Both the position numbers and the translations under genes were made by a program. Positions 52,894 to 62,324 of a DNA stretch of 64,000 bases are shown piece after piece (the stretch's first letter is position 1; every line of letters begins with the position of its first letter). The stretch spans positions 62,001 through 126,000 of the forward strand of contig NZ_JACHZQ010000001.1 in NCBI RefSeq assembly GCF_014193655.1, given 5' to 3'. A model generated the notes under the pieces. The model did no database searches. It was not told the DNA's origin and saw nothing but the letters and a program-made list of their open reading frames with translations. Origin of the DNA: Rhizobium sp. BK313 (GTDB lineage Bacteria > Pseudomonadota > Alphaproteobacteria > Rhizobiales > Rhizobiaceae).

Positions 52894-53862
52894 ATGCTGC
52901 ACTCGAGGCGACTTCTTTACATCAACGAGATTGCCCGCTGCGGCTCGATCCGCAAAGCGGCGGCTAGGCTCAATGTGGCATCCTCGGCGGTCAACCGGCA
53001 GATCCTGGCGTTGGAAGAAGAGATGGGAGCGCCATTGTTTGAGCGGCTGCCGCGTGGGCTCAGGCTGACGGCGGCGGGTGAGCTCTGCATCGAGCATATT
53101 CGCGAGGTGCTGAAGAATTACGAACGGCTGGAAGGGCGCATCCGCAGTCTCAAGATGCAGCAGGCCGGCAAAGTCAGGATCGTTACGACGGTCGGGCTCG
53201 CCTCCGGGCCGCTGCCGGAGATCATCGCGCGTTTTCTCTCCGAACATCCGCGTGTCTTCATCCAATTGCGAAATGATTCCGGCTCGACGACCGTGGCGCC
53301 GGTCCTGTCGGGCGAAGTCGATATCGGCCTCGGCTTCAACATCCCGGCGACACCCGGCATCCGTTCGCTTGGCAATTTCGATATTCCGATCGGCGTCGTG
53401 CTGCCGCCGGGTCATCCGCTGATCGGGCCTGGGCCGATCAGCCTCGCCGATGTCGTGGAGGAGCGGCTACTGCTGGCGCAGCCGGGCACCAGCCTGCGCG
53501 AGATCATCAATTTGACGCTGGCGCGGCTGTCGGTACAAGTCGAGCCGGTGCTGGAAAGCAATGCATCGGAGATGCTTAAACAGCTAGTCAAATGCGGAGC
53601 AGGGCTGACGCTGCTGAACCCGCTCGACGTCATCACCGAATGCCGCCGGGGCGAACTGGTGTTCCGGCCGATTGCCGAGCCGCATTCGCGGCATCAGCCG
53701 ATGAAACTATTTGCCCGCACACGTGCGCCGCTCGATGCGGCGACCAGCCTGTTCGTGGAATATCTGCTCGCCGAACTGGCCGGCCTGGTGGAGGAGCTGC
53801 AGGCGAAAGGACATATCCTGATCGCGTCGGAACGCCGCCGGCCAGATGCCTACTTCGAATAG
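52894..53862 (+). CDS. LysR-family regulator of the heterocycle operon
   Basis: 322 aa from the ATG at 52894, which has GGGG six to nine bases upstream; starts at 52882, 52888 and a GTG at 52846 are also open. The helix-turn-helix is ARCGSIRKAAARLNVASSAV and the effector domain begins near residue 75. It is divergent from the ABC-amidohydrolase-oxidase operon, its probable target. Its last 13 bp overlap the convergent creatininase gene. Confidence 0.88.
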   Translation: MLHSRRLLYINEIARCGSIRKAAARLNVASSAVNRQILALEEEMGAPLFERLPRGLRLTAAGELCIEHIREVLKNYERLEGRIRSLKMQQAGKVRIVTTVGLASGPLPEIIARFLSEHPRVFIQLRNDSGSTTVAPVLSGEVDIGLGFNIPATPGIRSLGNFDIPIGVVLPPGHPLIGPGPISLADVVEERLLLAQPGTSLREIINLTLARLSVQVEPVLESNASEMLKQLVKCGAGLTLLNPLDVITECRRGELVFRPIAEPHSRHQPMKLFARTRAPLDAATSLFVEYLLAELAGLVEELQAKGHILIASERRRPDAYFE

Positions 53863-54653
53863 AGGTTCGACAACGGGTAGTCCCTGAGATCGCGCAGCAT
53901 TTCGATGAAACCCTTGACCTGATGGCGGCAGATGAGCGCGCCCTTTTCTGCCGTGCCGTTGGCGGCATTGCCGACGACGCCGTTGGGATTGAGATCGTGA
54001 GCGATCCAGGCGAGCGAATGCGGCGGCAGCGGCTGCAGATAGTTCGACTGCTCCTTCATCCATTCCGCCTTGGAGACGAAGTTCTCGGCCTTGTCCATGC
54101 GCACCAGTTCAGGGCGGAAATGCAGCATCAGCGAGGTCTCGACGTCGCCGCCATGGATGCCGTAGCGCTGCTCATGGTCGCTGATCATGCCGTCAGGCGT
54201 GCCGAAACGCGTCCATTGCGTGGCAACGACGGCCATCCGGTAGCGTACGCGTAGTTCGCGCGCAACGATGCCCATGATGTCGAGATTGCCGCCATGGGAA
54301 TTGACGATCACCATCTTGCGAATGCCGGCCTCGGCAACCTTCGCGCCGATCGCCGTCCAGACCGGGATCAGCAGTTCGGCGCCGAGGGAGAGCGTGCCGG
54401 GTCCGTAGATATGTTCGTTGGCCTTGCCGATTTCTTGGGTCGGCAGCACCAGGAAGTCCAGGTCGTCTGGGCGCTGCGCCTTCATTTCGGCCAGCATGCC
54501 GTTGGCGATGGCCACGTCGGTCGCGATCGGCAGATGCGGGCCATGCTGTTCGGTCGAGGCGATCGGCAGTACGGCGATGGTGGTGTCGGGCGAGAGGCCG
54601 GCGAAATCATAGGTGGTCAGTTCGTTCCAATAGAAGGGCTTCGCCATCGCCAT
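53850..54653 (-). CDS. Creatininase-family hydrolase
   Basis: 267 aa. Metal ligands appear in STEQHGPHLPIATDVAIAN (Glu, His, Asp), VNSHGGNLDIMG and GDVETSLMLHF (Glu). The family opens creatinine and related cyclic amides, and also includes pterin and FAPy hydrolases. It lies next to the LysR gene of the amidohydrolase/ABC operon, convergent with it. A creatininase, a cytosine/creatinine-deaminase-like enzyme and a heterocycle transporter together suggest degradation of a cyclic ureide or amidine. Confidence 0.88.
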   Translation of the reverse strand: MAMAKPFYWNELTTYDFAGLSPDTTIAVLPIASTEQHGPHLPIATDVAIANGMLAEMKAQRPDDLDFLVLPTQEIGKANEHIYGPGTLSLGAELLIPVWTAIGAKVAEAGIRKMVIVNSHGGNLDIMGIVARELRVRYRMAVVATQWTRFGTPDGMISDHEQRYGIHGGDVETSLMLHFRPELVRMDKAENFVSKAEWMKEQSNYLQPLPPHSLAWIAHDLNPNGVVGNAANGTAEKGALICRHQVKGFIEMLRDLRDYPLSNLYSK

Positions 54654-54802
54654 TTCCTCTCATGTGCTTCTCTTTCATAACGGATACGGCAAGGATTATG
54701 GCGGGGGAAAGCATCAATTTGCGGGCGTGCTGCTGCCTTTTTGTGTGCACGCTCTGCGGAATGGGCATCGCGACCGTTGCCGCCCGCGATGCCGTCCACT
54801 GT

Positions 54803-55672
54803 TCATTCGATCGCGCCGCCGGTGAATACCGAGACGTCGCTGCCGTCGAAATCGGTTGAGCGGCTGACTTGTTCCCATTCCGCCGCTGCCTTGGTGCGTG
54901 CGGCTTCCGCCAGGCCGAAGACGAAGAGAGCGTCGCTGCCGAGGAGGAGGTGGTTGGGAAGAGTGTCCCTTTGGGCCAGATCGAGGATCACTTCCGAGAT
55001 CTTCTGGGGATCGCCGAATTCCTTGCCCGCGAGGTGCTTCAGCATACCGTAGACAGCACCGACGCTCGGCTGGTATTCGGGCAACAGCTCGACATCAGCA
55101 CCGGCAGCGGTCTGCGCCCAGTTGGTGCGCATGCCGCCGGGCTCGAGCGCAATGACCTTGACGCCAAAGGCCGCGACTTCCTTGGCGAGGACCTCGGTGA
55201 AGCCGCCGACCGCCCATTTAGCCGCCTGATAGGCACTGAGGCCCGGTGTGCTGACGCGACCGCCGACCGAGGAGATGTTGATGATGTGGCCGGAGCGCTG
55301 CGCGCGCATCACGGGCAGGGCGGCTCGCGTCAGGTTGACGACGCCGTAGAAGTTCGTGTCGATCTGCGCTTTGAACTCGTCTTCCGATGCCTGTTCGAAC
55401 GGCGACATATGTCCGAAGCCGGCATTGTTGACGAGCACGTCGAGGCCACCGAAGGTATCGACTGCCATTTGAACAGCCGCTTTCGCCGCCGCAGCGTCGG
55501 TGACGTCAAGGGCGACGATCTTGATCCGATCGCCATATTGCTTTTCCAGGTCGTCGAGCCGGCCCGGATTGCGTGCCGTCGCCACCAGGCGGTCGCCGGC
55601 GCCGAGAACAGCCTCGGCCAGCGTGCGTCCGAGTCCGTTGGCGCTTCCTGTTATTAACCACGTCTTTGTCAT
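54803..55672 (-). CDS. Short-chain dehydrogenase/reductase
   Basis: 289 aa classical SDR: TGSANGLGRTLAEAVLG (TGxxxGxG cofactor loop), VNNAGFGHMS (NNAG), ISSVGGRVS (Ser) and YQAAKWAVGG (YxxxK). The cofactor is probably NADP. It lies 54 bp downstream of a TetR gene on the same strand. The gap holds a copy of the candidate TetR operator, so expression is likely repressed until an inducer arrives. Substrate unknown. Confidence 0.93.
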   Translation of the reverse strand: MTKTWLITGSANGLGRTLAEAVLGAGDRLVATARNPGRLDDLEKQYGDRIKIVALDVTDAAAAKAAVQMAVDTFGGLDVLVNNAGFGHMSPFEQASEDEFKAQIDTNFYGVVNLTRAALPVMRAQRSGHIINISSVGGRVSTPGLSAYQAAKWAVGGFTEVLAKEVAAFGVKVIALEPGGMRTNWAQTAAGADVELLPEYQPSVGAVYGMLKHLAGKEFGDPQKISEVILDLAQRDTLPNHLLLGSDALFVFGLAEAARTKAAAEWEQVSRSTDFDGSDVSVFTGGAIE

Positions 55673-55685
55673 TTCTGTCTCCTTT

Positions 55686-55703
55686 TGAGTGAGTACATGC
55701 TCA
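55686..55703. promoter_or_regulatory. Candidate TetR operator, copy 1
   Basis: TGAGTGAGTACATGCTCA lies 13 bp upstream of the SDR start. It differs by one base from the 18-bp sequence at 56312-56329 upstream of the tetR gene. Outer TGAG/CTCA give partial dyad symmetry. Duplicate near-identical sites in front of both genes strongly suggest TetR binding. Confidence 0.65.
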
Positions 55704-55726
55704 TTATTCGTAGAAATAAAAAGGGC

Positions 55727-56299
55727 TCAATTGTTGGAAATCGCCCCCCAATAGGTCTGGAAGCCTGCACGCCGATAATTCTCGATATTGCCGGGATCCC
55801 GATGGATGAATTCGAGGACCATATCGGTCAGCACCTCAGTGGTGGCGCTAAGCATGTCTTTTGGCTGCTGGCGCAAGATGCCTGATCGAAACCCTTCTTC
55901 GAGCATCGATTGGATGTCGCGAAAGGCAGCCATGCCGGTCTTGCGGCTCGCCTCGGTCACTTTGTCCGAAACGCCGAGCTGCCGTATGGCTTTCCGCTTT
56001 GCCGGGTTTTTCGCCCCCCAATCGATTGATTGGTTCCAAAGATGCTCGCAACGCTCTTTCACGCTCGCCTCTGTCGGATAGCCGGCGGCAATGGCGGCCC
56101 TCATGTCTGCCTTGAGCGCAAGGTAGAGTTCGTTGAGCAGGTCGTCCTTCGTCGGGAAATAGACGAACAATGTTCCCTCGGCGATGCCGGCATCCTTGGC
56201 GATCTTCGCGGTGGAGGCGGAAACGCCAAGCGACGCCACGGCTTCGGCCGCCGCCGCCAATATGGCGTTACGCTTTTCTTCGCTGAGGGGACGTGCCAT
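55727..56299 (-). CDS. TetR-family transcriptional regulator
   Basis: 190 aa. The N-terminal helix-turn-helix is VSASTAKIAKDAGIAEGTLF with VYFPTKDDLLNELY following, the standard TetR DNA-binding domain. The C-terminal ligand domain is variable. It is upstream of the SDR gene in the same direction and divergent from a flavin reductase gene. An 18-bp operator-like sequence sits 12 bp before its start, indicating autorepression. Confidence 0.92.
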   Translation of the reverse strand: MARPLSEEKRNAILAAAAEAVASLGVSASTAKIAKDAGIAEGTLFVYFPTKDDLLNELYLALKADMRAAIAAGYPTEASVKERCEHLWNQSIDWGAKNPAKRKAIRQLGVSDKVTEASRKTGMAAFRDIQSMLEEGFRSGILRQQPKDMLSATTEVLTDMVLEFIHRDPGNIENYRRAGFQTYWGAISNN

Positions 56300-56311
56300 G
56301 GCTTCATTTAA

Positions 56312-56329
56312 TGAGTGAGTACATCCTCA
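56312..56329. promoter_or_regulatory. Candidate TetR operator, copy 2
   Basis: TGAGTGAGTACATCCTCA, 17 of 18 identical to the copy at 55686-55703, starts 13 bp upstream of the tetR ATG. It lies in the region shared with the divergent flavin reductase gene, though that gene starts over 200 bp away. Confidence 0.65.
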
Positions 56330-56551
56330 GCTATAAAATCTTCAGTCGGCGATGTCAACAATGGTTGGCTTTTCCAAATTTAGGGAATGTGCGATATGGG
56401 GGAGGAGGGAATTGCTTTTCTTTTGTCTATAGATTTTATAGAAAACTAATTGCTCTTCAAATGCGGGTTCCGTGAAACAGCGTTGCTTGAGACTAGCGTC
56501 TTGACCCACTACTTTTGCCCGCATCCGGCGCGAGTTGTGGGGATGATGGGA

Positions 56552-57082
56552 ATGAACATGAAAACATCCGTGGCGATCGAGAAGGCGGTGCCTGTCGCCG
56601 ATCCCGATGTGGTCAAATCAGAGTTCCGTAACGCTATGGCGCGGATGGCGGCGGCTGTCAGTATCGTGACGACCAACGGACCGGCTGGACTGGCCGGTTT
56701 TGCCGCGACCGCCGTCTGCAGTGTCTCCGATAGTCCGCCGACGCTGCTCGTCTGTCTCAACCGCACCGCTTCGGTTCATCCTGCTGTCACGGAAAACGGT
56801 GTTCTTTGCGTCAACGTGCTTTCGGAGGGACATCAGGACTTGTCGCGCCTCTTCGGGGGCAAGACGCCGGTGGCGGAGCGTTTTGCCGCGGCCGCATGGT
56901 CGGAACTTTCGACCGGCTCGCCGGCATTGGAGGATGCGCTCGTCTCGTTCGACTGCCGCATCGTGCACCGCGCCGATGGCGGTACGCACGATATCCTGAT
57001 GTGCGAAGTCGATGCTATCCGTCTGCGTGACGGCGGGCAGGGGCTCATCTATTTCGACCGGGCCTATCACCGGGCCGGATAG
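56552..57082 (+). CDS. Flavin reductase-family protein (RutF/HpaC-like)
   Basis: 176 aa from the ATG at 56552; clustered ATGs at 56543, 56546 and 56558 are equally possible and a TTG at 56450 is unlikely. The FMN-binding split-barrel is seen in [20 protein letters not shown] and [20 protein letters not shown], with [15 protein letters not shown] later. Such proteins supply reduced flavin to a two-component monooxygenase. No oxygenase partner lies nearby. It converges with lspL. Confidence 0.88.
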   Translation: MNMKTSVAIEKAVPVADPDVVKSEFRNAMARMAAAVSIVTTNGPAGLAGFAATAVCSVSDSPPTLLVCLNRTASVHPAVTENGVLCVNVLSEGHQDLSRLFGGKTPVAERFAAAAWSELSTGSPALEDALVSFDCRIVHRADGGTHDILMCEVDAIRLRDGGQGLIYFDRAYHRAG

Positions 57083-57101
57083 GCCGGATCAGCCAGCTTT
57101 C

Positions 57102-58106
57102 TCAGTAGTTTTCCTGATACCATTCGACGAAGCGGCGCACACCTTCTTCGACTTCGATCTGCGGCTTGAAACCGGTCAAAGCCATCAGCAGGTCGGGCAC
57201 GGCATAGGTATTGTGCACGTCGCCGGGCTGCATTGGCAGCATGTGTCGGATCGCCTTTTTGCCGAGCATCGCCTCGATGGTCTCGACAAAGGTCATCAGC
57301 CCGACCGGCTGGCCGCCGCCGATGTTGACGACGCGGAACGGCGCGTGTTTCGACAATGTGTCGCAGATGGTTTCCGAAACGATCCGGTTGTCTTCCGACG
57401 GCACGACGTCGATCAGCCGCACGATGCCTTCCACCAGATCGTCGATATAGGTGAAATCGCGGCTCATCTTGCCTTCACCGTAGATTTCGATCGGCCGATC
57501 GTTCCTGATGGCGTCGACGAATTTGAACAGCGCCATGTCGGGACGGCCCCAGGGACCGTAGACGGTGAAAAAGCGGAAAGCGGTGGTCGGCACGCGAAAG
57601 AGATGGGCGTAGCTATGCGCCATCAGTTCCATGCTCTTCTTGGTCGCCGCATAGATCGTCATCTGCTCGTCGGCCTTGTCGCTTTCCGCGAAGGGGATCT
57701 TCTCGTTGGCGCCATAGACAGAGGAGGTGGAGGCAAGCAGCAGGTGTTTCGGCTGCAGGCTTCTCGCCAGCTCCAACACGTTAAACGAGCCGGTGACGTT
57801 GGAATCCACATAGGACCGCGGATTTTCCAGGCTGTAGCGTACGCCTGCCTGGGCTGCGAAGTGGACGATGACGTCGGGTTCCGCGAGCTCCGCGGCGTGA
57901 TCCAGCGCCGCCTTGTCTTCCAGCATGCCGGTGACAGCCTTGAAGCCATTGGAGCGGGCAAGGATGGCGGTGCGCTTTTCCTTGAGCTTGACGTCATAGT
58001 AAGGCGTCATGCCGTCGAAGCCGACAACGAAATGCCCATCGTCGAGCAGGCGCTTTGCGAGATGGAAACCAATGAACCCGGCGGTTCCGGTAATAAGATA
58101 GCGCAT
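57102..58106 (-). CDS. lspL: UDP-glucuronate 4-epimerase
   Basis: 334 aa SDR-type sugar-nucleotide epimerase. The NAD loop is [18 protein letters not shown], catalytic residues are in ASTSSVYG and [15 protein letters not shown] (YxxxK), and [18 protein letters not shown] is typical of UDP-GlcA 4-epimerases. It converts UDP-glucuronate to UDP-galacturonate for lipopolysaccharide core and capsular polysaccharide. It follows rkpK by 14 bp, the order known in Sinorhizobium and Rhizobium, so the two enzymes act in sequence. Confidence 0.93.
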   Translation of the reverse strand: MRYLITGTAGFIGFHLAKRLLDDGHFVVGFDGMTPYYDVKLKEKRTAILARSNGFKAVTGMLEDKAALDHAAELAEPDVIVHFAAQAGVRYSLENPRSYVDSNVTGSFNVLELARSLQPKHLLLASTSSVYGANEKIPFAESDKADEQMTIYAATKKSMELMAHSYAHLFRVPTTAFRFFTVYGPWGRPDMALFKFVDAIRNDRPIEIYGEGKMSRDFTYIDDLVEGIVRLIDVVPSEDNRIVSETICDTLSKHAPFRVVNIGGGQPVGLMTFVETIEAMLGKKAIRHMLPMQPGDVHNTYAVPDLLMALTGFKPQIEVEEGVRRFVEWYQENY

Positions 58107-58120
58107 TCGTCGGCCTTTGC

Positions 58121-59443
58121 TTACAGTTCGGCCCCGCCCATGGGTCTGCCGATGCTGGTATAGGCAAACCCGTGCTTTGTGACCTCGTCATGGCGATAGA
58201 TGTTTCTGAGGTCGACAAGAACGGGGGCCCTCATGACGGCCTTCAGCCGGCTGAAGTCGAGCGCGCGGAACTGGTTCCATTCGGTGACGATGACGAGAGC
58301 GTCGGCGCCGCGCGCCGCTCCGTAGGCGTCATCGGCATAGACGATGTTGTCGATTACCTGGCGGGCGTTGTCCATGCCTTCGGGGTCGTAGCCGGTAACG
58401 GTCGCGCCGCCGTCCAGCAGAGTCTGGATGATCGAGATCGCCGGGCTGTCGCGCATGTCGTCGGTGTTCGGCTTGAAGGTCAGGCCGAGCACGGCAATAG
58501 CCTTGCCGCGGACATCGCCGCCCATGGCTGCGATCACCTTGCGGCCCATAGCGCGTTTGCGGCTGTCGTTGATCGAAATCGTCGTCTCAATCAGGCGCAC
58601 CGGGCTATCGTAGTCCTGTGCAGTCTTGGCCAGCGCCAGCGTGTCCTTAGGGAAGCACGAGCCGCCGTAGCCTGGACCGGCATGCAGGAATTTCGAGCCG
58701 ATGCGGCCGTCGAGGCCGATGCCGCGCGACACTTCCTGTACGTTGGCGCCGACCCTCTCGCAAAGATCAGCCATCTCGTTGATGAACGTGATCTTCATGG
58801 CGAGGAAGGCGTTGGCGGCGTATTTGATCAGCTCCGAGGTGCGGCGGGCGGTAAAGAGCAGCGGCGCCTGGTTGAGATAGAGCGGCCGGTAGACCTCTGT
58901 CATGACGCCGCGGGCGCGGTCATCGTTGAGGCCGATGACGATGCGGTCGGGGCGCTTGAAGTCCTCGATGGCCGCGCCTTCGCGCAGGAATTCCGGATTG
59001 GAGACGACCGCAACGTCGGCATTCGGATTGGTTTCGCGAATGATGCGTTCCACTTCGTCGCCGGTGCCGACCGGCACGGTCGATTTGGTGACGATGACGG
59101 TAAAACCTTTGACGTGCTGCGCGATCTCACGGGCGGCGGCATAGACATAGGAGAGATCGGCGTGACCGTCGCCGCGGCGCGACGGCGTGCCGACGGCGAT
59201 GAAAACGACGTCGCTAGCGGCAACGCTGGTTTCGACTTCGGTCGAAAAAGAGAGGCGGCCGGCGCGGACATTGTCGGCGACGAGCTGTTCCAGACCGGGC
59301 TCGAAAATCGGGATTTCGCCGCGGTGCAACGCCTCGATCTTGCCGGCGTCCTTGTCGACGCAAATCACGTCGTGGCCGAAGTCGGCAAAGCAGACCCCAG
59401 ACACAAGACCCACATAACCCGAACCGATCATGGTGATGTGCAT
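58121..59443 (-). CDS. rkpK: UDP-glucose 6-dehydrogenase
   Basis: 440 aa. The NAD-binding start is [20 protein letters not shown], the catalytic cysteine is in [16 protein letters not shown], and [18 protein letters not shown] is the C-terminal UDP-binding signature. It oxidises UDP-glucose to UDP-glucuronate, the substrate of the next gene product. The start follows aaaaggaacgaagtttc. Required for acidic surface polysaccharides in rhizobia. Confidence 0.95.
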   Translation of the reverse strand: MHITMIGSGYVGLVSGVCFADFGHDVICVDKDAGKIEALHRGEIPIFEPGLEQLVADNVRAGRLSFSTEVETSVAASDVVFIAVGTPSRRGDGHADLSYVYAAAREIAQHVKGFTVIVTKSTVPVGTGDEVERIIRETNPNADVAVVSNPEFLREGAAIEDFKRPDRIVIGLNDDRARGVMTEVYRPLYLNQAPLLFTARRTSELIKYAANAFLAMKITFINEMADLCERVGANVQEVSRGIGLDGRIGSKFLHAGPGYGGSCFPKDTLALAKTAQDYDSPVRLIETTISINDSRKRAMGRKVIAAMGGDVRGKAIAVLGLTFKPNTDDMRDSPAISIIQTLLDGGATVTGYDPEGMDNARQVIDNIVYADDAYGAARGADALVIVTEWNQFRALDFSRLKAVMRAPVLVDLRNIYRHDEVTKHGFAYTSIGRPMGGAEL

Positions 59444-59700
59444 GAAACTTCGTTCCTTTTGCTAGCGGCGGGCTCAGCGTCGGAACGCGATCCCGTCTTT
59501 GGCGATTGCCTGCGCTTATACACAGGATCGCCGGTGACGCCTATACGCGATGGTGCTTATCCAGGCGGTTGCGACAGAAGTGTCATAAAGACGATACCCG
59601 TCCTCACCGGCGTTGTTTCGACCGGTCGAGCGGCTTGTCTGCCCACCGCGGCATGCTAGACATGCCGATAAGGCTTCTCCTAATCCAAAGGCAATTCCCC

Positions 59701-61008
59701 ATGACGTTCGATCTCATCGTCCGCAATGCCAGCCTTCCCGATGGTCGCCAGGGACAGGATATCGCCATTGCCGGCGGCAAGGTCGTGGCTGTTCAGTCGG
59801 GTATGGAGGGGGAGGCGGGGCGCGTGATCGATGCCGATGGGCAACTGGTTTCGCCGCCGTTCATCGATTGCCATTTCCATATGGACGCGACGCTGTCGCT
59901 CGGCCTGCCGCGGCTGAATACGTCGGGTACGCTGCTGGAGGGCATCGCGCTCTGGGGAGAGTTGAAGCCGTTGCTCACACATGAAGCGGTGGCGGAGCGA
60001 GCTTTGCGCTATTGCGACCTTGCTGTGTCGCAGGGGTTGCTGGCCGTGCGGACTCACGTCGATATCTGCGACGATCGCTTGCTTGCCGTCGAAGCACTGC
60101 TGGAGGTGAAGAAGCAAGTCGCGCCCTATCTCGATCTGCAGCTCGTCGCCTTCCCGCAGGACGGATATTACCGTTCGCCAACAGCTGTAGGGAATCTGGA
60201 GCGCGCTCTCGATCTTGGCGTCGATATCGTCGGCGGCATTCCGCATTTCGAGCGGACGATGGAGGACGGCGCGCGTTCCGTGCGTGCGCTCTGCGAGATC
60301 GCCGAAAGGCGCGGTTTGATGGTCGATATGCATTGCGACGAAACCGACGATCCGCTGTCGCGCCACATCGAGACGCTGGCCGCCGAAACGGTACGACTCG
60401 GGCTTCACGGCCGGGTGGCCGGCTCGCACCTGACCTCGATGCATTCGATGGACAATTACTACGTCTCCAAACTCCTGCCGTTGATCGCGGAGGCGGGGGT
60501 GCATGCGATCCCCAACCCGCTGATCAACATCGTGCTGCAGGGGAGGCATGATACCTATCCGAAGCGGCGCGGGCTGACCCGGGTCAAGGAGATGCGCGAA
60601 TTCGGCATCAACATCGCCTTCGGCCAGGATTGCTGCATGGACCCGTGGTATTCGCTCGGCGGCGCCGACATGCTGGATGTCGCCCATATGGGATTGCATG
60701 TCGGGCAATTGACTTCGCGTGAAGCCATGCGCTTCTGTTTCGATGCGGTCACCGTCAATCCGGCCAAGGTGATGGGTATCGACGGTTATGGGCTGGAGGT
60801 TGGCTGCAACGGTGATCTCGTGGTGCTGCAGGCTCGGGATCCGATCGAAGCCGTCCGCATGCGCGCCGCCAGGCTCTTTGTCGTCCGACGCGGCAAGGTG
60901 ATCAGCGAGACGCCGGCACGGATCGCAAAACTGTCGCTCCAAGGCCGGCCGCAATCGGTCGAACCGGCCGCTTATGCGCCCAACGCCACCACGAATTTGA
61001 CCCGTTAG
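59701..61008 (+). CDS. codA: Cytosine deaminase
   Basis: 435 aa from the ATG at 59701; the upstream frame extension has no ribosome site. The metal ligands are in IDCHFHMDATLSLGLPR (HxH), VDMHCDETDDPLSRH, and GQDCCMDPWYSLGGADML (catalytic Asp), close to E. coli CodA. It deaminates cytosine to uracil, though related enzymes act on isoguanine or ammelide-type rings. It is a single gene, divergent from rkpK. The amidohydrolase at 48543 is a more distant relative. Confidence 0.88.
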   Translation: MTFDLIVRNASLPDGRQGQDIAIAGGKVVAVQSGMEGEAGRVIDADGQLVSPPFIDCHFHMDATLSLGLPRLNTSGTLLEGIALWGELKPLLTHEAVAERALRYCDLAVSQGLLAVRTHVDICDDRLLAVEALLEVKKQVAPYLDLQLVAFPQDGYYRSPTAVGNLERALDLGVDIVGGIPHFERTMEDGARSVRALCEIAERRGLMVDMHCDETDDPLSRHIETLAAETVRLGLHGRVAGSHLTSMHSMDNYYVSKLLPLIAEAGVHAIPNPLINIVLQGRHDTYPKRRGLTRVKEMREFGINIAFGQDCCMDPWYSLGGADMLDVAHMGLHVGQLTSREAMRFCFDAVTVNPAKVMGIDGYGLEVGCNGDLVVLQARDPIEAVRMRAARLFVVRRGKVISETPARIAKLSLQGRPQSVEPAAYAPNATTNLTR

Positions 61009-61110
61009 GCATACTGCAGCATACCGCTTGTGATTGCTATCGCGTTGCAGCAAGATAAATTGGGCGCAATCGTTCCGGCGGGGGACGAATGGGCGATTCG
61101 GGGCAGTTGC

Positions 61111-61965
61111 ATGAAGTCGACTTTCGCCGTGCGTACAATGCGGGCTGGGGAATTGGAGCTCGCTCTCGAATGGGCGCGGCAAGAGGGATGGAATCCCGGT
61201 ATCGACGACGCCCCGGCGTTTTGGGAAGCAGATCCTTCCGGATTCTTTGTCGGTGTGATCGGCGAGGTGCCGGTCGGTTGCATTTCCGTCGTGCGTTACG
61301 GTGAAAGCTTCGCCTTTCTCGGCCTCTACATCGTCCATCCCGAATTTCGCGGTAAGGGTTATGGCAAGGCGCTGTGGAACAAAGCTATGGCGTTCGCGGG
61401 CAATCGTACCATCGGTCTCGACGGCGTCGTCGCGCAGCAGGAGAACTACCGCCGCCGCGGCTTTGAAATGGCCTATCGCACCGTGCGCTATGGTGGCATC
61501 CCGGAAATGTCCGAAAAAGGCGGAGGGGGTGTAGACGTCGGTCCGGTCACGCAGACGAAGCTCGAAGGCTTGTTGCGGTACGATGCCGGCATTTTTCCGG
61601 GGCTGCGCTATTCGTTCCTCACCGCCTGGTGCGGCGCGCCGGAAAAACGAAAGTCCGTCATTGTCGGCGGCGGCAGCAAGATCCGTGGCTACGGCACGAT
61701 TCGGCGCTGTTTCGATGGTTATAAGGTCGGTCCGCTGTTCGCAAATAGCCCCAAAGTGGCGACGGCCTTGTTGGCCAAATTGCTGCCGGAGGCCAAGGGC
61801 CGGTCTGTGTACCTTGACGTGCCCGCAGACAACACTGACGCGATCAGGCTTGCCGAGGCTTTCGGGCTGTTGCCAGTGTTCGAAACGGCACGAATGTATC
61901 GTGGTGAAGCACCCCAAATGCCACTTCACCGCGTCTTTGCCGTAACTACGCTCGAACTCGGTTAG
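61111..61965 (+). CDS. GNAT-family N-acetyltransferase with C-terminal domain
   Basis: 284 aa from the ATG at 61111 (attcggggcagttgc upstream). The N-terminal half is a GNAT domain with the acetyl-CoA loop PEFRGKGYGKALWNKAM (R/Q-x-x-G-x-G/A). The C-terminal half (about residues 150-280) matches the second acetyltransferase-like domain common in this subgroup, including GYGTIRRCFDGYKVGPLFAN. The substrate is unknown. It lies 102 bp after codA on the same strand. Confidence 0.87.
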   Translation: MKSTFAVRTMRAGELELALEWARQEGWNPGIDDAPAFWEADPSGFFVGVIGEVPVGCISVVRYGESFAFLGLYIVHPEFRGKGYGKALWNKAMAFAGNRTIGLDGVVAQQENYRRRGFEMAYRTVRYGGIPEMSEKGGGGVDVGPVTQTKLEGLLRYDAGIFPGLRYSFLTAWCGAPEKRKSVIVGGGSKIRGYGTIRRCFDGYKVGPLFANSPKVATALLAKLLPEAKGRSVYLDVPADNTDAIRLAEAFGLLPVFETARMYRGEAPQMPLHRVFAVTTLELG

Positions 61966-62324
61966 ATCCGTTCTTTTTCCTGCGAACGGGCGCGTGAAAT
62001 CCCATGGGATCAAGAACCCCTGCGATGCTGCATGTCGCCTAACCCTTTGCATAGAGCGGGCGGGGCGTCTTCATCACCATCAAGCCAGCCATTTCCTAGA
62101 ATCGCCAGCTGTTTCGGCAGGAGGCGTCGATAAACAGACTGCGGTCGTGACATTGCCTCCCATCAACGCGCGCAGAAGGGAAAAATCCTGTTGGAGGCGC
62201 TGATTCGTCACGTAAAAAGCCGAATCTCCTGAGACAACAGGGTCGCTTTCCCAAAAACAAAGCTTTATAGATGCGCGGGTTTGAGCAAGGCGCGCCTCTG
62301 TGCGCAGGAAGCGGGAATGGAGAA
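61966..62324. other. Intergenic region upstream of purA
   Basis: 359 bp without a gene. It holds a 12-bp palindrome ATCCCATGGGAT (61999-62010) and an AT-rich segment (gctttatag) about 55 bp before purA that may be its -10 region. No riboswitch-like structure was recognised. Confidence 0.4.

Noticed and set aside
59680..62052. A 790-codon open frame on the minus strand, antisense to codA and the GNAT gene
   Set aside because: It spans two well-supported plus-strand genes, has no recognisable domain, and has the Arg/His/Gln-rich composition typical of antisense frames in high-GC DNA.
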